Assembly: GCF_000956545.1 (NCBI RefSeq)
Contig: NZ_JYIT01000072.1
Location: 1 to 64,000, forward strand
Origin: Microbacterium azadirachtae
GTDB lineage: Bacteria > Actinomycetota > Actinomycetes > Actinomycetales > Microbacteriaceae
Length of the DNA: 64,000 nt
Reading direction: 5' to 3'
Shown: piece by piece, positions 22,878 through 32,583 of the stretch
Layout: every line of letters begins with the position of its first letter
Numbering within the stretch: position 1 is the stretch's first letter
Program-made: the position numbers and the translations under genes
The notes under the pieces: generated by a model
What the model was told of the DNA's origin: nothing
Database searches by the model: none
What the model saw: the letters and a program-made list of their open reading frames with translations, nothing else

Positions 22878-23168
22878 ATGCACCCGCTCTCGCCCACGCA
22901 ATTGGCGACTCTTCGGAAGATTGAGCTGCATGGCCTGATCGTCCCCTCGGTCAACTTGAATGGCCAATTCGCGATGGCGTTTCTTGACTTGCCTGCTCCG
23001 GCCCATGAGGCCGTACGGGTTGCCACCGTAAGGCGGCTCGCGCGCGACGGCCTGATCGCGCCGCAAGTCCACTCACCGATGCCGGGTGAAGTGGTCATTG
23101 AATGGGAGATCACTGCGGCAGGGCTCGCGTTGCTCCACCGGGAAGAGGCTCAGGGCCACAACATGTGA
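22878..23168 (+). CDS. Small winged-helix-like protein (96 aa)
   Basis: The pattern LSPTQLATLRKIELHGLIV, then AVRVATVRRLARDGLIAP and a beta strand (VVIEWEITAAGLALLHRE), fits a winged helix of the MarR/PadR size class. No ribosome binding site is seen. TATGGT lies about 20 bases before the ATG and a hairpin (GGTAGCG, T, CGCTACC) lies directly in front, so the message has a very short leader. It is divergent from the 420-residue protein and is therefore a plausible local regulator. Confidence 0.6.
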   Translation: MHPLSPTQLATLRKIELHGLIVPSVNLNGQFAMAFLDLPAPAHEAVRVATVRRLARDGLIAPQVHSPMPGEVVIEWEITAAGLALLHREEAQGHNM

Positions 23169-23319
23169 CCCGCCGCAGGCGGAGGAGCATCCAGAGTCTG
23201 ACCTTGACACGTCTCAACCGCCGCGCCATGCGGTCGCAGTCCGATGGTGTGTCGGCGCGTCTCGCTACTCTGAAGAAGGACCATCTTCCTGGTAGGCCGG
23301 GAAGCGACGAAGGAGCGCC

Positions 23320-26300
23320 TTGACCCGGATATTCGACAACATTGAGCTTCGCCTTGGCGAGCACCTCCAGGCGACGCTGAAGGCCTTCAATCGCATGGAT
23401 GTTGCGGTCGGGTACTTCAACCTTCGAGGCTGGAGCGAGTTCAACGAGATCGTCGCCGCTAAGGAACCGGCGGATGAGCCGTTGGTGCGCATTCTCATCG
23501 GCATGGTGTTCGCTGGCCCCGAGGAGGAAACCCTCGATCAGCTTCAGGCCACGGTCGACGGGCAGCCCCGCCCAGATGCGGACTCGCAGATCTCGAAGGA
23601 ACGGAAGGCGCAGCTCCTCGAGCATCTCCGGGTGCAGCTCATGCGCGGCGCGCCCACCGCGGCAGATCGAAAGACTCTCGCCGCGCTCCGTGAGCACCTC
23701 GGGTCGGGCAAGGTCGCCGTGAAGGTCTTCACTCGCCGACCCCTGCACGGCAAGACGTTCATCTTCCACCGGGACGATCTCAACTCGCCGATCATGGGCT
23801 TCGTCGGCAGCAGCAATCTGACGGCGCCGGGGCTCAACTCGAACCTCGAGTTGAACGTCGACGTGCCGGATTCGTTTGGAGGCGGAAAGGACCTCGCCGA
23901 CTGGTTTGACGCGCGTTGGGATGATCCACACAGTCGAATGGTGACGGCTGATCTGCTCGCGCTACTGGACGAGTCATGGGCTTCCGTTGATCCGAAGCCA
24001 CCCTACGAGGTCTTCCTCAAGCTTTGCTACGACCTCTCGCGCGACGTGCGAGAGGGCCAGGATGAGTACTCGGTGCCGCTCGAGGTGCAGTCGGAGCTGC
24101 TCGACTACCAGGCCACCGCCGTGCGGACTCTCGCTCGCCGCATTGTGACGCGCGGTGGGACGATGCTCGGTGACGTTGTCGGGCTCGGAAAGACCATCAC
24201 GGCAGTCGCTGTTTCGCTGATGCTGCGTGAAGAGCACGGCTACCTCCCGCTCGTGGTGTGTCCGAAGAACCTGAAGCAGATGTGGGAGGAATACTTCGAT
24301 GCCTACGACGTGCCTGGGCGCGTCGTGTCGTACACAGAGGCGCACAACGTGCTGCCGACTATCAGCCGGTACCGGTTTGTCATCGTCGACGAGTCGCACA
24401 CCCTTCGAAACGATAAGCGCCGCGATTATCAGGCCGTTCTGGAGTATCTCGAGCGCGTCGGAGCGAAAGCCCTCCTGCTCACGGCCACGCCGTACAACCG
24501 CCGCTTCGAAGATGTCGCCAACCAGCTAGGCCTTTTCATCCAGCCCGACGAGGATCTGGGTATCTCGCCCGTCAACGCGCTGGCGGCGGACCCGAAGCTC
24601 GCCGACCGCGTCGACGGCAAGATCACAACGCTGCAGGCATTCAAGCGCTCCGAAGACCCGGACGACTGGAAGCGCCTGATGAGCGAGCACCTGGTGCGGC
24701 GCACTCGGACGTTCATCAAGAACAACTACTCGGAGTCTGACGATGACGGCTCCAAGTACCTTCGCTTCGCCGACGGCACGAAATTCCGGTTCCCGGAACG
24801 GGTAGCTCGCCCCATCGACCACCCTTTCGCTGAGGGCGATCCGGCCGCGCTCATGGCCAGCGACGACACCTTGAACGCGCTCCAGAATCTCGTCCTGCCG
24901 CGATATTCGCTCATCGAGTACGTCGACGAGAAGCGTAAGTCCGAGTGGTCGGACGAGGACAAGCAGATCGTTGAGAACCTGCGCCGCGCACGAGGGCAGG
25001 TCGCGGGCTTCGTCCGGACGACGCTCTACAAGCGGCTCTCGTCGGGCGGCTACGCCTTCACCCTCTCGCTCCGTCGCCACGTTGCTCGCAATGAGCTTTT
25101 CCTCTTCGCGATTGACAACGGCTTACCGCTCCCGACCGGGACGATCCAGGAGGCAGACCTCCTGGATGACGACGACATCATCGAACACGATGTCGACGAC
25201 ACCGAAAGGCTGGGGGATGCTGCGGCGAAGCGCTACCAGGCACTCGCGGACGCGGCCCCGGGATATGTCACTTGGGTTCGCTCCGAACTCTTCACACCCG
25301 CCTTGCGCGAGGCCCTGCGCGTGGACAGCGAGGCGCTGTCGGACTTGCTGGCCGCCTACGGCCCCTGGGAAATCGGCCGCGACTCTAAGCTCACTGCGCT
25401 CGCGGACCTCATCACGAACGAGCACCCCAACGACAAAATACTGGTGTTCACCGAGTACAAGGACACGGCCAACTACGTCGCGGACGCGCTCCGCTCCATG
25501 GGCATTGAGAGCGTTGATGCTGCGACTGGCGACGACGAGGATCCCACTCAGCTCGCGCGTCGGTTCTCACCGCACTCCAACAAGCTGCGCGGCAATGGAT
25601 CGGGCGACCTCGCGACCGACGAACTCCGCGTGCTCATCTCCACCGACGTTCTGAGTGAGGGACAGAACCTCCAAGACGCACACGTTGTCGTAAATTACGA
25701 CCTGCCGTGGGCCATCGTCCGACTGATCCAGCGAGCGGGACGTGTTGACCGAGTCGGCCAAGAGTCGTCTCAGGTCTTGCTCTACTCGATCTTCCACGGA
25801 TCACTCAACAACGTGTTGTCGCTCCGCCAGCGCATTGCCGATCGACTCCACCAAAACGCCCAAGCGTTCGGTTCCGACGAGCAGTTCTTCGGCTCGGAGG
25901 ACGAGGTTCGCACGATAAATGACCTGTACAACGGGACGCTGGACGAAGCCGAGGACGTCGAGGACATCGACGCTGCCAGCCTTGCCTATCAGTACTGGAG
26001 CAATGCACTTGAGCAGACGCCGGAAGCCGCAGAGCGGGCACGACGGCTCCCGGATCTGGTCGACGCGACTCGGACCAAGCGCATCACAGACATCGAAGAC
26101 GGCGTCGCGTGCTATGTCCGCACAGAGGCCGGCGTCGACGGATTCGGGTGGATCACTCCGGCAGGAGAGACTCGGCTTCTCACCGGGTTCGAGACCTTGC
26201 GCGTCTTCGAGTGCAGCCCGGGCGAGCCTTCGACAGCTCGTCTGCCGAACCACGACGAAATGGTCAGCGAACTCGTCCGTGGCCCGCTCGCCAACCCCGC

Positions 26301-26586
26301 GGTCGCGGCAGGGCGTCTGCGGGGTGTTCGTCGGCAGATCTGGAAGCGGCTGGGCGAGAGTCTCTTCGACTTTGGTGCCGACGCTTCCGCTGCGCTCGAC
26401 CTCTTGTACCAGCACCCGCTGACCAACGAGGCTGATCGCCGACTCCGCAACGCTATTCGCAACGGCGCAACCGACGAGGAGTTGGCGAACCGGCTCGCCG
26501 CCCTTGCACGGGAAGACAAGCTGGTCATCGAGCGTCGTTCCGGCAACGACTCCATACGCATCGTAAGCACCATGGGAGTGAACTAA
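23320..26586 (+). CDS. PLD-like nuclease and SNF2-type helicase fusion
   Basis: A 1088-residue protein. Residues 1-190 form a phospholipase D-like domain with the HxK motif (HGK at 143-145) and a GSSNLT segment. The helicase core begins near residue 255: motif I DVVGLGKT at about 284-291, motif II DESH at 357-360, TATPYNR after it, and motif VI QRAGRVDRVGQ near 804, as in SNF2/superfamily 2. A C-terminal domain follows from about 900. The start is the TTG at 23320 because AAGGAG lies at ideal distance. It is 2 bases from the methyltransferase gene downstream. PLD-helicase fusions next to an adenine methyltransferase suggest an ATP-dependent restriction-modification system in which the PLD part may cut DNA. 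Confidence 0.8.
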   Translation: MTRIFDNIELRLGEHLQATLKAFNRMDVAVGYFNLRGWSEFNEIVAAKEPADEPLVRILIGMVFAGPEEETLDQLQATVDGQPRPDADSQISKERKAQLLEHLRVQLMRGAPTAADRKTLAALREHLGSGKVAVKVFTRRPLHGKTFIFHRDDLNSPIMGFVGSSNLTAPGLNSNLELNVDVPDSFGGGKDLADWFDARWDDPHSRMVTADLLALLDESWASVDPKPPYEVFLKLCYDLSRDVREGQDEYSVPLEVQSELLDYQATAVRTLARRIVTRGGTMLGDVVGLGKTITAVAVSLMLREEHGYLPLVVCPKNLKQMWEEYFDAYDVPGRVVSYTEAHNVLPTISRYRFVIVDESHTLRNDKRRDYQAVLEYLERVGAKALLLTATPYNRRFEDVANQLGLFIQPDEDLGISPVNALAADPKLADRVDGKITTLQAFKRSEDPDDWKRLMSEHLVRRTRTFIKNNYSESDDDGSKYLRFADGTKFRFPERVARPIDHPFAEGDPAALMASDDTLNALQNLVLPRYSLIEYVDEKRKSEWSDEDKQIVENLRRARGQVAGFVRTTLYKRLSSGGYAFTLSLRRHVARNELFLFAIDNGLPLPTGTIQEADLLDDDDIIEHDVDDTERLGDAAAKRYQALADAAPGYVTWVRSELFTPALREALRVDSEALSDLLAAYGPWEIGRDSKLTALADLITNEHPNDKILVFTEYKDTANYVADALRSMGIESVDAATGDDEDPTQLARRFSPHSNKLRGNGSGDLATDELRVLISTDVLSEGQNLQDAHVVVNYDLPWAIVRLIQRAGRVDRVGQESSQVLLYSIFHGSLNNVLSLRQRIADRLHQNAQAFGSDEQFFGSEDEVRTINDLYNGTLDEAEDVEDIDAASLAYQYWSNALEQTPEAAERARRLPDLVDATRTKRITDIEDGVACYVRTEAGVDGFGWITPAGETRLLTGFETLRVFECSPGEPSTARLPNHDEMVSELVRGPLANPAVAAGRLRGVRRQIWKRLGESLFDFGADASAALDLLYQHPLTNEADRRLRNAIRNGATDEELANRLAALAREDKLVIERRSGNDSIRIVSTMGVN

Positions 26587-26588
26587 AC

Positions 26589-29354
26589 GTGGACAGTGCC
26601 GTGCTTCTGGACCTCGTCGATCGTCGACAGTTCCGAGACCTGTTCGTCGACCACCTGGGGTGGAGCAACCCGGATCAGGCGGATCTCACGGTCGAGGTCG
26701 ACGACGGCACCCACTCGCTGAGGCAGGTCGCAGGATTCAAGGGCCTGCGTGTCTGGTTTCACGATGGGATCCCGGCGCGCACCATCCAGCGACAGATCGA
26801 TCAGGTGGTCGGCGCCAAGAATCTCGAGCGGCTCGTGATCTTTGCCGATGAGCACAGTCAGGCATGGCGGTGGCCCCGGCGCGCGCAGATGGGTGGCGCT
26901 AACGCGAAGCTGGTACTGCATGAGCGCCGTGTTGGGACCGATGATGCCCGGCTGGTACGCCAGCTGAAGGCCGTTGCGATCGATTTTGACGAGGACCTCA
27001 CACTGGTCGATCTTCTCGCTCGTATGCGCGGGGCGTTCGACTACGAGGCCGAAACAACCGCTGCCCAGGCGGCCCGTCTCATGAGCACGCTATACACCGA
27101 GCTCGAATCGTCCGGGTGGGACCAACACAATGCGACACTCCTGCTTGCCCGTCTGCTCTTCCTGTACTTCGCAGATGATTCCGGGATGTGGAAGCATCCA
27201 GGACGGCCTGATCAGTTCCAGGCATTCCTCGTGGAGCACACTACGGCGGGGACGCTTGCGCAGGATCTCGATGCGCTGTTTGATGCGCTCAGTCATGAAC
27301 AGCGTGCAGCTGACCTGCCAGAGGTAGTCCGTGAGTTCCGTTATGTCAATGGCGGCCTGTTTATCGACGACTTCACGATGGGTGCCCTCACCGAGGCGTT
27401 CCGCACTGAGCTGATCAGTGCTGGAGAGTTTGACTGGTCGGTGATTTCACCAGCGGTCTTCGGGTCGATGTTCCAGACGGTCAAGACTCGCTCTGATCGC
27501 CGCGGCGGTGGCGAGCATTACACGACCGAGACAAACATCTTGCGAACGATCAATCCGCTGTTCATGGATGGTCTTCGCGATCGGCTTAGCCGGGCTTGGG
27601 ATGACCGAGGCCAACTGACGCGCCTCCACAACGATCTCGGTAAGATCCGAGTGCTCGACCCGGCATGTGGCTGCGGCAACTTCCTTATCGTCGCGTACCG
27701 CGAGCTTCGTGCATTGGAGCTTGAACTTCTTCTTCGTCAACGCGAGCTGGATTTCCACGACAAGGGCAAGGACTACGCTCAGCTTTCGTTCGACGTCACC
27801 GGGGATCTCAAAGTCAGGCTCGATCACTTCTTCGGCATTGAGATCGAGGAGTGGCCGGCACGAATCGCGGAGACTGCGATGCTTCTCGTCGACCACCTTG
27901 CGAATCAGCGCATGTCGGAGGACTTCGGCCTCGCGCCAGACCGGCTCCCGATCCGAATCGCCCCGAAGATTCACCTGGGGAGCGCCCTCGCGACTGACTG
28001 GAACGACGTCGTCCCTGCAGCGGAACTCAAGTACATCGTCGGCAATCCGCCGTTCAACGGATCGCGCACCATGAGCGCAGCGCAGAAGGCCGAGCTTCGA
28101 GCCGTTGCACACGGTGTGCGGGAGGCAGGATTCCTTGACTATGTGGCGGGGTGGTACCTGCTCGCAGCGCGAATGATGAGTGAGAACCCGAGTATCAAGT
28201 GCGCACTGGTCTCTACCAACTCCGTCGCTCAAGGAGAGCAACCCGCGATCATTTGGCGCGAGCTGTACGCCGCAGGCATGCATGTCAACTTCGCACACCA
28301 GACGTTTGAGTGGGACAACGAGTCGCCGGATGCGGCAGCAGTGCACTGTGTGATCATCGGCTACTCGGCGGACAACGCGACGCCGAAACGACTGTTCTCC
28401 TATTCGCGAGGACGTGGAGAGCCGATCGAGACGACCGTCCGTACGATCAGTCCCTACCTTACGGCGGGCATTGAGTATGCGGTCGGCAACAGGCAGTCAC
28501 AGATCTCGGGGCGCCGTGAGATGGTCTTCGGCAACATGGCAGCGGACAAGGGCAACCTGCTGCTGTCGTCTTCTGAGCGCGCCACACTGCTCTCAGAATC
28601 TCCAGAGGCAGAGCCATTCATCCTGCCGTTCTACGGCTCTCGCGAGTTCATCAATGGCGTTGATCGGTTCTGCCTTTGGCTCGACGGCGTGCCGGAGGCG
28701 GCATGGCGGGCAATACCTGAGATCGCTCGTCGGGTCGACGCAACGCGAGCGATCAGGCTGGACTCCGCTCGTCCGAAACTCGCCTCGACTCCACACCTTT
28801 TTGCGCAGATCACGCAGCGTCCTGTCGCACCTTTCCTGATCGTCCCGAGGACATCCTCGGAGCGCCGTCGCTATGTGCCGATGGCATTCTTCGAGCCAGG
28901 ACACGTCGCGTCAGACGGTTGTTTGGTGGTCGTCGGCGCGAGCCTCACTGACTTTGCCCTGCTGAGTAGCGAGATTCACATGGACTGGGTGAGAACAGTC
29001 GGCGGCAGGCTCAAGAGCGACTACCGGTACTCCAAGGACGTCGTCTACAACAATTTTGTATTCCCCGACGTAGAAGCTTCGGCTAGCCAGGAACTGGCAC
29101 ATCTGGCGGAGCTGGTGCTGAAGGCTCGCGCCGATCACGGTGACGGCCGCACGCTTGCGTGGCTGTACGACGAGGCGACTATGCCTCGCGCGTTGCGCGA
29201 TGCACACGCCGAGCTAGACAAACGAGTTGATTGGCTGTACCGACGCAAGGGGTTTGCGTCAGCAGCTGAGCGCGTGGCGCATTTGCTCGAGCTGCACCAG
29301 TCGCGGGAGGCGGGATTGCTGGGCGCCAGAGAACGACGCGGACACTCGAAGTAA
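26589..29354 (+). CDS. MmeI-like adenine DNA methyltransferase
   Basis: A 921-residue protein starting with GTG. Motif I (DPACGCGNF) begins at Asp357 and the N6-adenine catalytic motif NPPF is at 486-489. The C-terminal part has the target-recognition features of the MmeI group: SSERRRYVPMAFF and GRLKSDYRYSKDVVYNNFVFP. Residues 140-330 match the helical spacer of that group (LLARLLFLYFADDSGMW). In MmeI itself an N-terminal nuclease precedes the spacer; here residues 1-135 show no PD-(D/E)xK motif and are only an alpha/beta domain. Cutting is therefore probably done by another protein, such as the upstream PLD-helicase. The two genes are almost contiguous. Confidence 0.85.
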   Translation: MDSAVLLDLVDRRQFRDLFVDHLGWSNPDQADLTVEVDDGTHSLRQVAGFKGLRVWFHDGIPARTIQRQIDQVVGAKNLERLVIFADEHSQAWRWPRRAQMGGANAKLVLHERRVGTDDARLVRQLKAVAIDFDEDLTLVDLLARMRGAFDYEAETTAAQAARLMSTLYTELESSGWDQHNATLLLARLLFLYFADDSGMWKHPGRPDQFQAFLVEHTTAGTLAQDLDALFDALSHEQRAADLPEVVREFRYVNGGLFIDDFTMGALTEAFRTELISAGEFDWSVISPAVFGSMFQTVKTRSDRRGGGEHYTTETNILRTINPLFMDGLRDRLSRAWDDRGQLTRLHNDLGKIRVLDPACGCGNFLIVAYRELRALELELLLRQRELDFHDKGKDYAQLSFDVTGDLKVRLDHFFGIEIEEWPARIAETAMLLVDHLANQRMSEDFGLAPDRLPIRIAPKIHLGSALATDWNDVVPAAELKYIVGNPPFNGSRTMSAAQKAELRAVAHGVREAGFLDYVAGWYLLAARMMSENPSIKCALVSTNSVAQGEQPAIIWRELYAAGMHVNFAHQTFEWDNESPDAAAVHCVIIGYSADNATPKRLFSYSRGRGEPIETTVRTISPYLTAGIEYAVGNRQSQISGRREMVFGNMAADKGNLLLSSSERATLLSESPEAEPFILPFYGSREFINGVDRFCLWLDGVPEAAWRAIPEIARRVDATRAIRLDSARPKLASTPHLFAQITQRPVAPFLIVPRTSSERRRYVPMAFFEPGHVASDGCLVVVGASLTDFALLSSEIHMDWVRTVGGRLKSDYRYSKDVVYNNFVFPDVEASASQELAHLAELVLKARADHGDGRTLAWLYDEATMPRALRDAHAELDKRVDWLYRRKGFASAAERVAHLLELHQSREAGLLGARERRGHSK

Positions 29355-29429
29355 CGCCGGTTCTGGCGCGCTGAGGCCAACATGACACGCCAGGAGTAAA
29401 AGTTACGGCATCAAATACTGACAACCGTG

Positions 29430-29435
29430 TAGTCT
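29430..29435 (+). promoter_or_regulatory. -10 element of a leaderless transcript
   Basis: TAGTCT ends 7 bases before the GTG start of the next gene, the spacing expected when transcription starts at the first codon. No good -35 is seen. No ribosome binding site precedes the GTG. Confidence 0.45.
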
Positions 29436-29441
29436 GGTCCC

Positions 29442-30239
29442 GTGACCGCAGAAGATGACGCCATCAAGAGCCTTCGTGGCTCGGGCCTGCTCGAAGTCCT
29501 GGAATGGGCTGCCCCTGCTGCGTTCGCGGCAACGGATCAGATCTACGACGAGGACCAAGGTCACGACCAGGGTGTCGTCGGCTACCTCAACTACAAGCAC
29601 TTCAAGGACCTCGTCGACCGGGCAACCTCGAACGGTCGGTTCGTGCTCGGTGACGACGTCGACGGCACCGGTGATGACTTCATCAAGCGCGGAATCACAC
29701 CGGAGGTGTTCCGCTCGATGCCGATTCTCGGGTCGGATGCCATCGCCCGAAGCGACTACAAGCAGTCTCCTGGCTGGGCGATCGCGGGCTATCGGGTGCT
29801 GCTGCAGTCGTATCCGTTCGGGAAGATCGACGAGATCAAGTGGGTGCAGCGCAGCGATGCGAAGCGTCGGGTGGCGTCACAGCAGTTCATCCGCGACAAC
29901 GCTCTCTTCGACGACGAGGAGTATGGACTCGAGTCGATCGCGGGCATTCCTGATGATGACGCGTTCGAAGGGGTGACGCTGGTCGCAGCGCACGCGTTCA
30001 ACCCGATCACCAAGCAGTTCGAGCTGTACATCGGGCAGAGCAAGAATCCCGAGTACCCGGACGACGCCTGCTGGCACTGGAAGCGACTGCTCCTCTCTGG
30101 AGGCACTCCGATCGGCGGCACGGGCCTGTCGGTTCCGCCGACCATGCCGAGTGGCGGCGCGTCGACCGAGGTCGAGGACCTGCCGGTGCGGATCAAGAAG
30201 TCGGGCATGGGCGAAGGGACGGGCTCCGCGAATGGCTGA
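29442..30239 (+). CDS. Unknown protein paired with XRE-ImmA/IrrE (265 aa)
   Basis: A soluble protein with acidic segments and no recognised motif. Aromatic and Gly-rich stretches suggest an alpha/beta fold (about 60-200). The last third ends in a Ser/Thr/Pro/Gly-rich flexible tail with a basic KK. The start is GTG without a binding site, next to a TAGTCT element, so the mRNA is probably leaderless. The end overlaps the start of the XRE-ImmA/IrrE gene by 8 bases. The pair resembles toxin-antitoxin or damage-response modules in which a protease-linked repressor controls its partner. Which gene is toxic cannot be seen here. Confidence 0.6.
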   Translation: MTAEDDAIKSLRGSGLLEVLEWAAPAAFAATDQIYDEDQGHDQGVVGYLNYKHFKDLVDRATSNGRFVLGDDVDGTGDDFIKRGITPEVFRSMPILGSDAIARSDYKQSPGWAIAGYRVLLQSYPFGKIDEIKWVQRSDAKRRVASQQFIRDNALFDDEEYGLESIAGIPDDDAFEGVTLVAAHAFNPITKQFELYIGQSKNPEYPDDACWHWKRLLLSGGTPIGGTGLSVPPTMPSGGASTEVEDLPVRIKKSGMGEGTGSANG

Positions 30240-31347
30240 GCTGCGTCGGCCGTCCCAGACGCTCGCCGCCGCAGCTTCGTTCTTCAACGGTGAACGCCTC
30301 ACCATGGCTCGGCAGCTGGCCGGCCTCAAGAAGTCACACCTCGCGTCGCTGATCGAGATGTCACCGGCCTCAGTGACAGCGTGGGAGAGCGGTGCCAAGC
30401 AGCCCAATCGGGCGACCGTGGCGAAGTTGGCGCTAGCGCTCCGCGTCGAACCGCAGTTCTTTGGTGGCGGCGCACCGCCTCGGGTAAACAAGCCACACTT
30501 CCGATCGCTGCGCTCGACACCCCAGATCGCGCAGGACGAGGCGGAGGCCTACGGTCGATTCGTTGCTGAGGTCGCGGGCATGCTGGAGAACGCAGTCGAG
30601 TTCCCGGAGGCGTTACTGCCGGATCTTCCCGTCGATCCAGACGCCCGCTCAATGACACCGGAAGACGCTGCGCGAGAGGCGCGTGAGTTCTTCGGCATCG
30701 CGCCAGGCCCGGTGCAACATGTGATTCGCCTCGTGGAGCGATGCGGTGTCGTGGTGGTGTTCAGTGAGCCAGGTGTGGCGGCGATCGACGCCTACTCGCT
30801 GCATTCGGCGACGCGGCCGATTATCGTGCTCAACCCGGTGAAGGACGACTACTACCGGCAGCGGTTCGACGTCGCGCACGAGCTTGGCCACCTGATCATG
30901 CATCATGACGCGGAGCCGGGCGGCAAGGTCGCTGAGGATCAGGCCAACCGCTTCGCTTCGGAGTTCCTGATGCCGGCCGAGGAGATCGCTCCATTCCTTC
31001 CCGCCTCCACGGCCGGCAAGGCGTGGGCACAGCTTGCTGAGCTCAAGGAGTACTGGGGTGTGAGTCTGGCAGCGCTTCTCTACCGTGCCCGCGCGCTCGG
31101 AGTCATGGGTGATGTCTCGTACCGGAACGCGATGATCCGGATGTCGCAGAACGGTTGGCGCCGGGCCGAACCGGGACGGATCTCCTCGCTAGAGATGCCG
31201 TCGATGCTGCCGCGCGCCAAGGAGGTGCTCGGTGAAGCAGGCATTGACGACGCTGCCTTCTTGTTGGGTTCAGGGCTTCCGGTCGAGTTGTATGAGATTG
31301 CCGCGTCGAGGGCGCCGGTGGCTGCACGGAGTGCGGCAGCGCTGTGA
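30232..31347 (+). CDS. XRE regulator fused to ImmA/IrrE metallopeptidase
   Basis: A 371-residue protein. An XRE helix-turn-helix lies at about residues 20-80 (MARQLAGLKKSHLASLIEMSPASVTAWESGAKQPN), followed by an ImmA/IrrE zinc protease domain with HELGH at 216-220, preceded by VA and followed by LIMHH and FASEFLMP, the usual third-ligand region. In known examples such proteins cleave a repressor (ImmA of ICEBs1, IrrE of Deinococcus). Fusion of HTH and protease in one chain is common in defence and toxin-antitoxin loci. It is co-transcribed with the 265-residue gene by an 8-base overlap. Confidence 0.85.
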   Translation: MAELRRPSQTLAAAASFFNGERLTMARQLAGLKKSHLASLIEMSPASVTAWESGAKQPNRATVAKLALALRVEPQFFGGGAPPRVNKPHFRSLRSTPQIAQDEAEAYGRFVAEVAGMLENAVEFPEALLPDLPVDPDARSMTPEDAAREAREFFGIAPGPVQHVIRLVERCGVVVVFSEPGVAAIDAYSLHSATRPIIVLNPVKDDYYRQRFDVAHELGHLIMHHDAEPGGKVAEDQANRFASEFLMPAEEIAPFLPASTAGKAWAQLAELKEYWGVSLAALLYRARALGVMGDVSYRNAMIRMSQNGWRRAEPGRISSLEMPSMLPRAKEVLGEAGIDDAAFLLGSGLPVELYEIAASRAPVAARSAAAL

Positions 31348-31404
31348 CGATGTTTCGGGCGCGGGGGCGCGATGTGGCCGATGGAGGCTGGGGAAAGAGG
31401 ATGC

Positions 31405-32583
31405 ATGACGCACAGCATTGAGGTGATTGGCGGCTACACCAAGGGGGCATGGCAGTCGCTTGACGGCGCCGAGTTGACTGACCTGGATGCGATTTCCGCC
31501 CAGGATGTCGCTTCACGGGCTTTTCGCGAAGAGCTTTCGTTAATCACCAACGCCGAGAACCTTGTCGTGCTTGCGGGACTGGGCACCTCACTTGGAATCG
31601 TTAACGAACGTGTCACGGACAAGCTTGCTCCGAAGATGTCGGACCTTTGGGCCGAAGTTGAAAAGCTCGGCTCTTACACAGCCATCAAGGCTCAACTGAG
31701 CGACGAGCTCGTTCAAGGGCAGAACTTTGAGCACATTCTCTCCGACGCGCAGGCGCGCCTAGTCCTCAATCCCCGCGATACCGCTCTCGCCGACTTCGTC
31801 CGCGAGGCCGAAGACGTCGTCTGGAAGAGCTGCAGTTTCATTGACGACCATTCACAGGTCGAAAGTCACGAACTGCTCCTGCGGAAGGTTGCACGCAGAT
31901 CAACGCGACTGCAACGAACGCAGCTGTTCTCAACGAACTATGACCTGGCCTTTGAACTCGCCGCACGTCGTGCGCGGTTCAACGTCATTGACGGGTTTGG
32001 CTATGGCGGACAGGACTTCGACGGCGGATCGTTTGATCTGGACTACGTTCGTCGACGGCCGCACGAACCGCTCGCGCTTGAGCCGAGCGTCTTCCACTTG
32101 CTCAAGCTGCATGGATCTGTCGACTGGGACGCCACGGACGGTGGCGTTCGGAAGGTTCCGGGGTTCGCGAAGCCAACGAGTCCGGTACTCATCTATCCGT
32201 CGTCGGCGAAGTACCAGATGTCCTACCAGCAGCCGTATCTGGAGTTCATGTCGCGCTTCCAGATCGCGCTTCGTCAGCCCGATGTCGGCTTGATCGTTGT
32301 CGGCTTTGGGTTCAACGACGAGCACCTCGTCGCGCCGATCGAAGCCGCACTTCGCAGCAACATTGGTCTTCGCGCCGTGGTGGTGACCCCCGGCGCGCGC
32401 GACGCGACTCGATCCAAGACACTCGGGTGGATTGAGGCGCTTATCGAGCGAGGCGACCGACGTCTTAGCCTGCTAAACGGAACGTACGACGACCTGGTGA
32501 GGTTCCTTCCCGACATGCCCGCTCGCGATGAGCGAGACGCACACGCAGACCGCGTGTCGCTCGACGGCAACTCACGCGCATGA
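31405..32583 (+). CDS. SIR2-like NAD-binding effector
   Basis: A 392-residue protein of the SIR2-like type. The nucleotide-binding loop is LVVLAGLGTSLG (about 53-64), STNYD at 176-180 matches the NAD-binding TxNYD motif, and KLHGS at 234-238 gives the catalytic His. A helical insert (90-160) lies between them. In phage defence such domains deplete NAD+ after activation. The ATG at 31405 follows GGAAAGAGG. Its stop overlaps the start of the HerA gene (ATGA), and SIR2-HerA gene pairs are an established defence system in which the two proteins assemble into one large complex. Confidence 0.85.
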   Translation: MTHSIEVIGGYTKGAWQSLDGAELTDLDAISAQDVASRAFREELSLITNAENLVVLAGLGTSLGIVNERVTDKLAPKMSDLWAEVEKLGSYTAIKAQLSDELVQGQNFEHILSDAQARLVLNPRDTALADFVREAEDVVWKSCSFIDDHSQVESHELLLRKVARRSTRLQRTQLFSTNYDLAFELAARRARFNVIDGFGYGGQDFDGGSFDLDYVRRRPHEPLALEPSVFHLLKLHGSVDWDATDGGVRKVPGFAKPTSPVLIYPSSAKYQMSYQQPYLEFMSRFQIALRQPDVGLIVVGFGFNDEHLVAPIEAALRSNIGLRAVVVTPGARDATRSKTLGWIEALIERGDRRLSLLNGTYDDLVRFLPDMPARDERDAHADRVSLDGNSRA

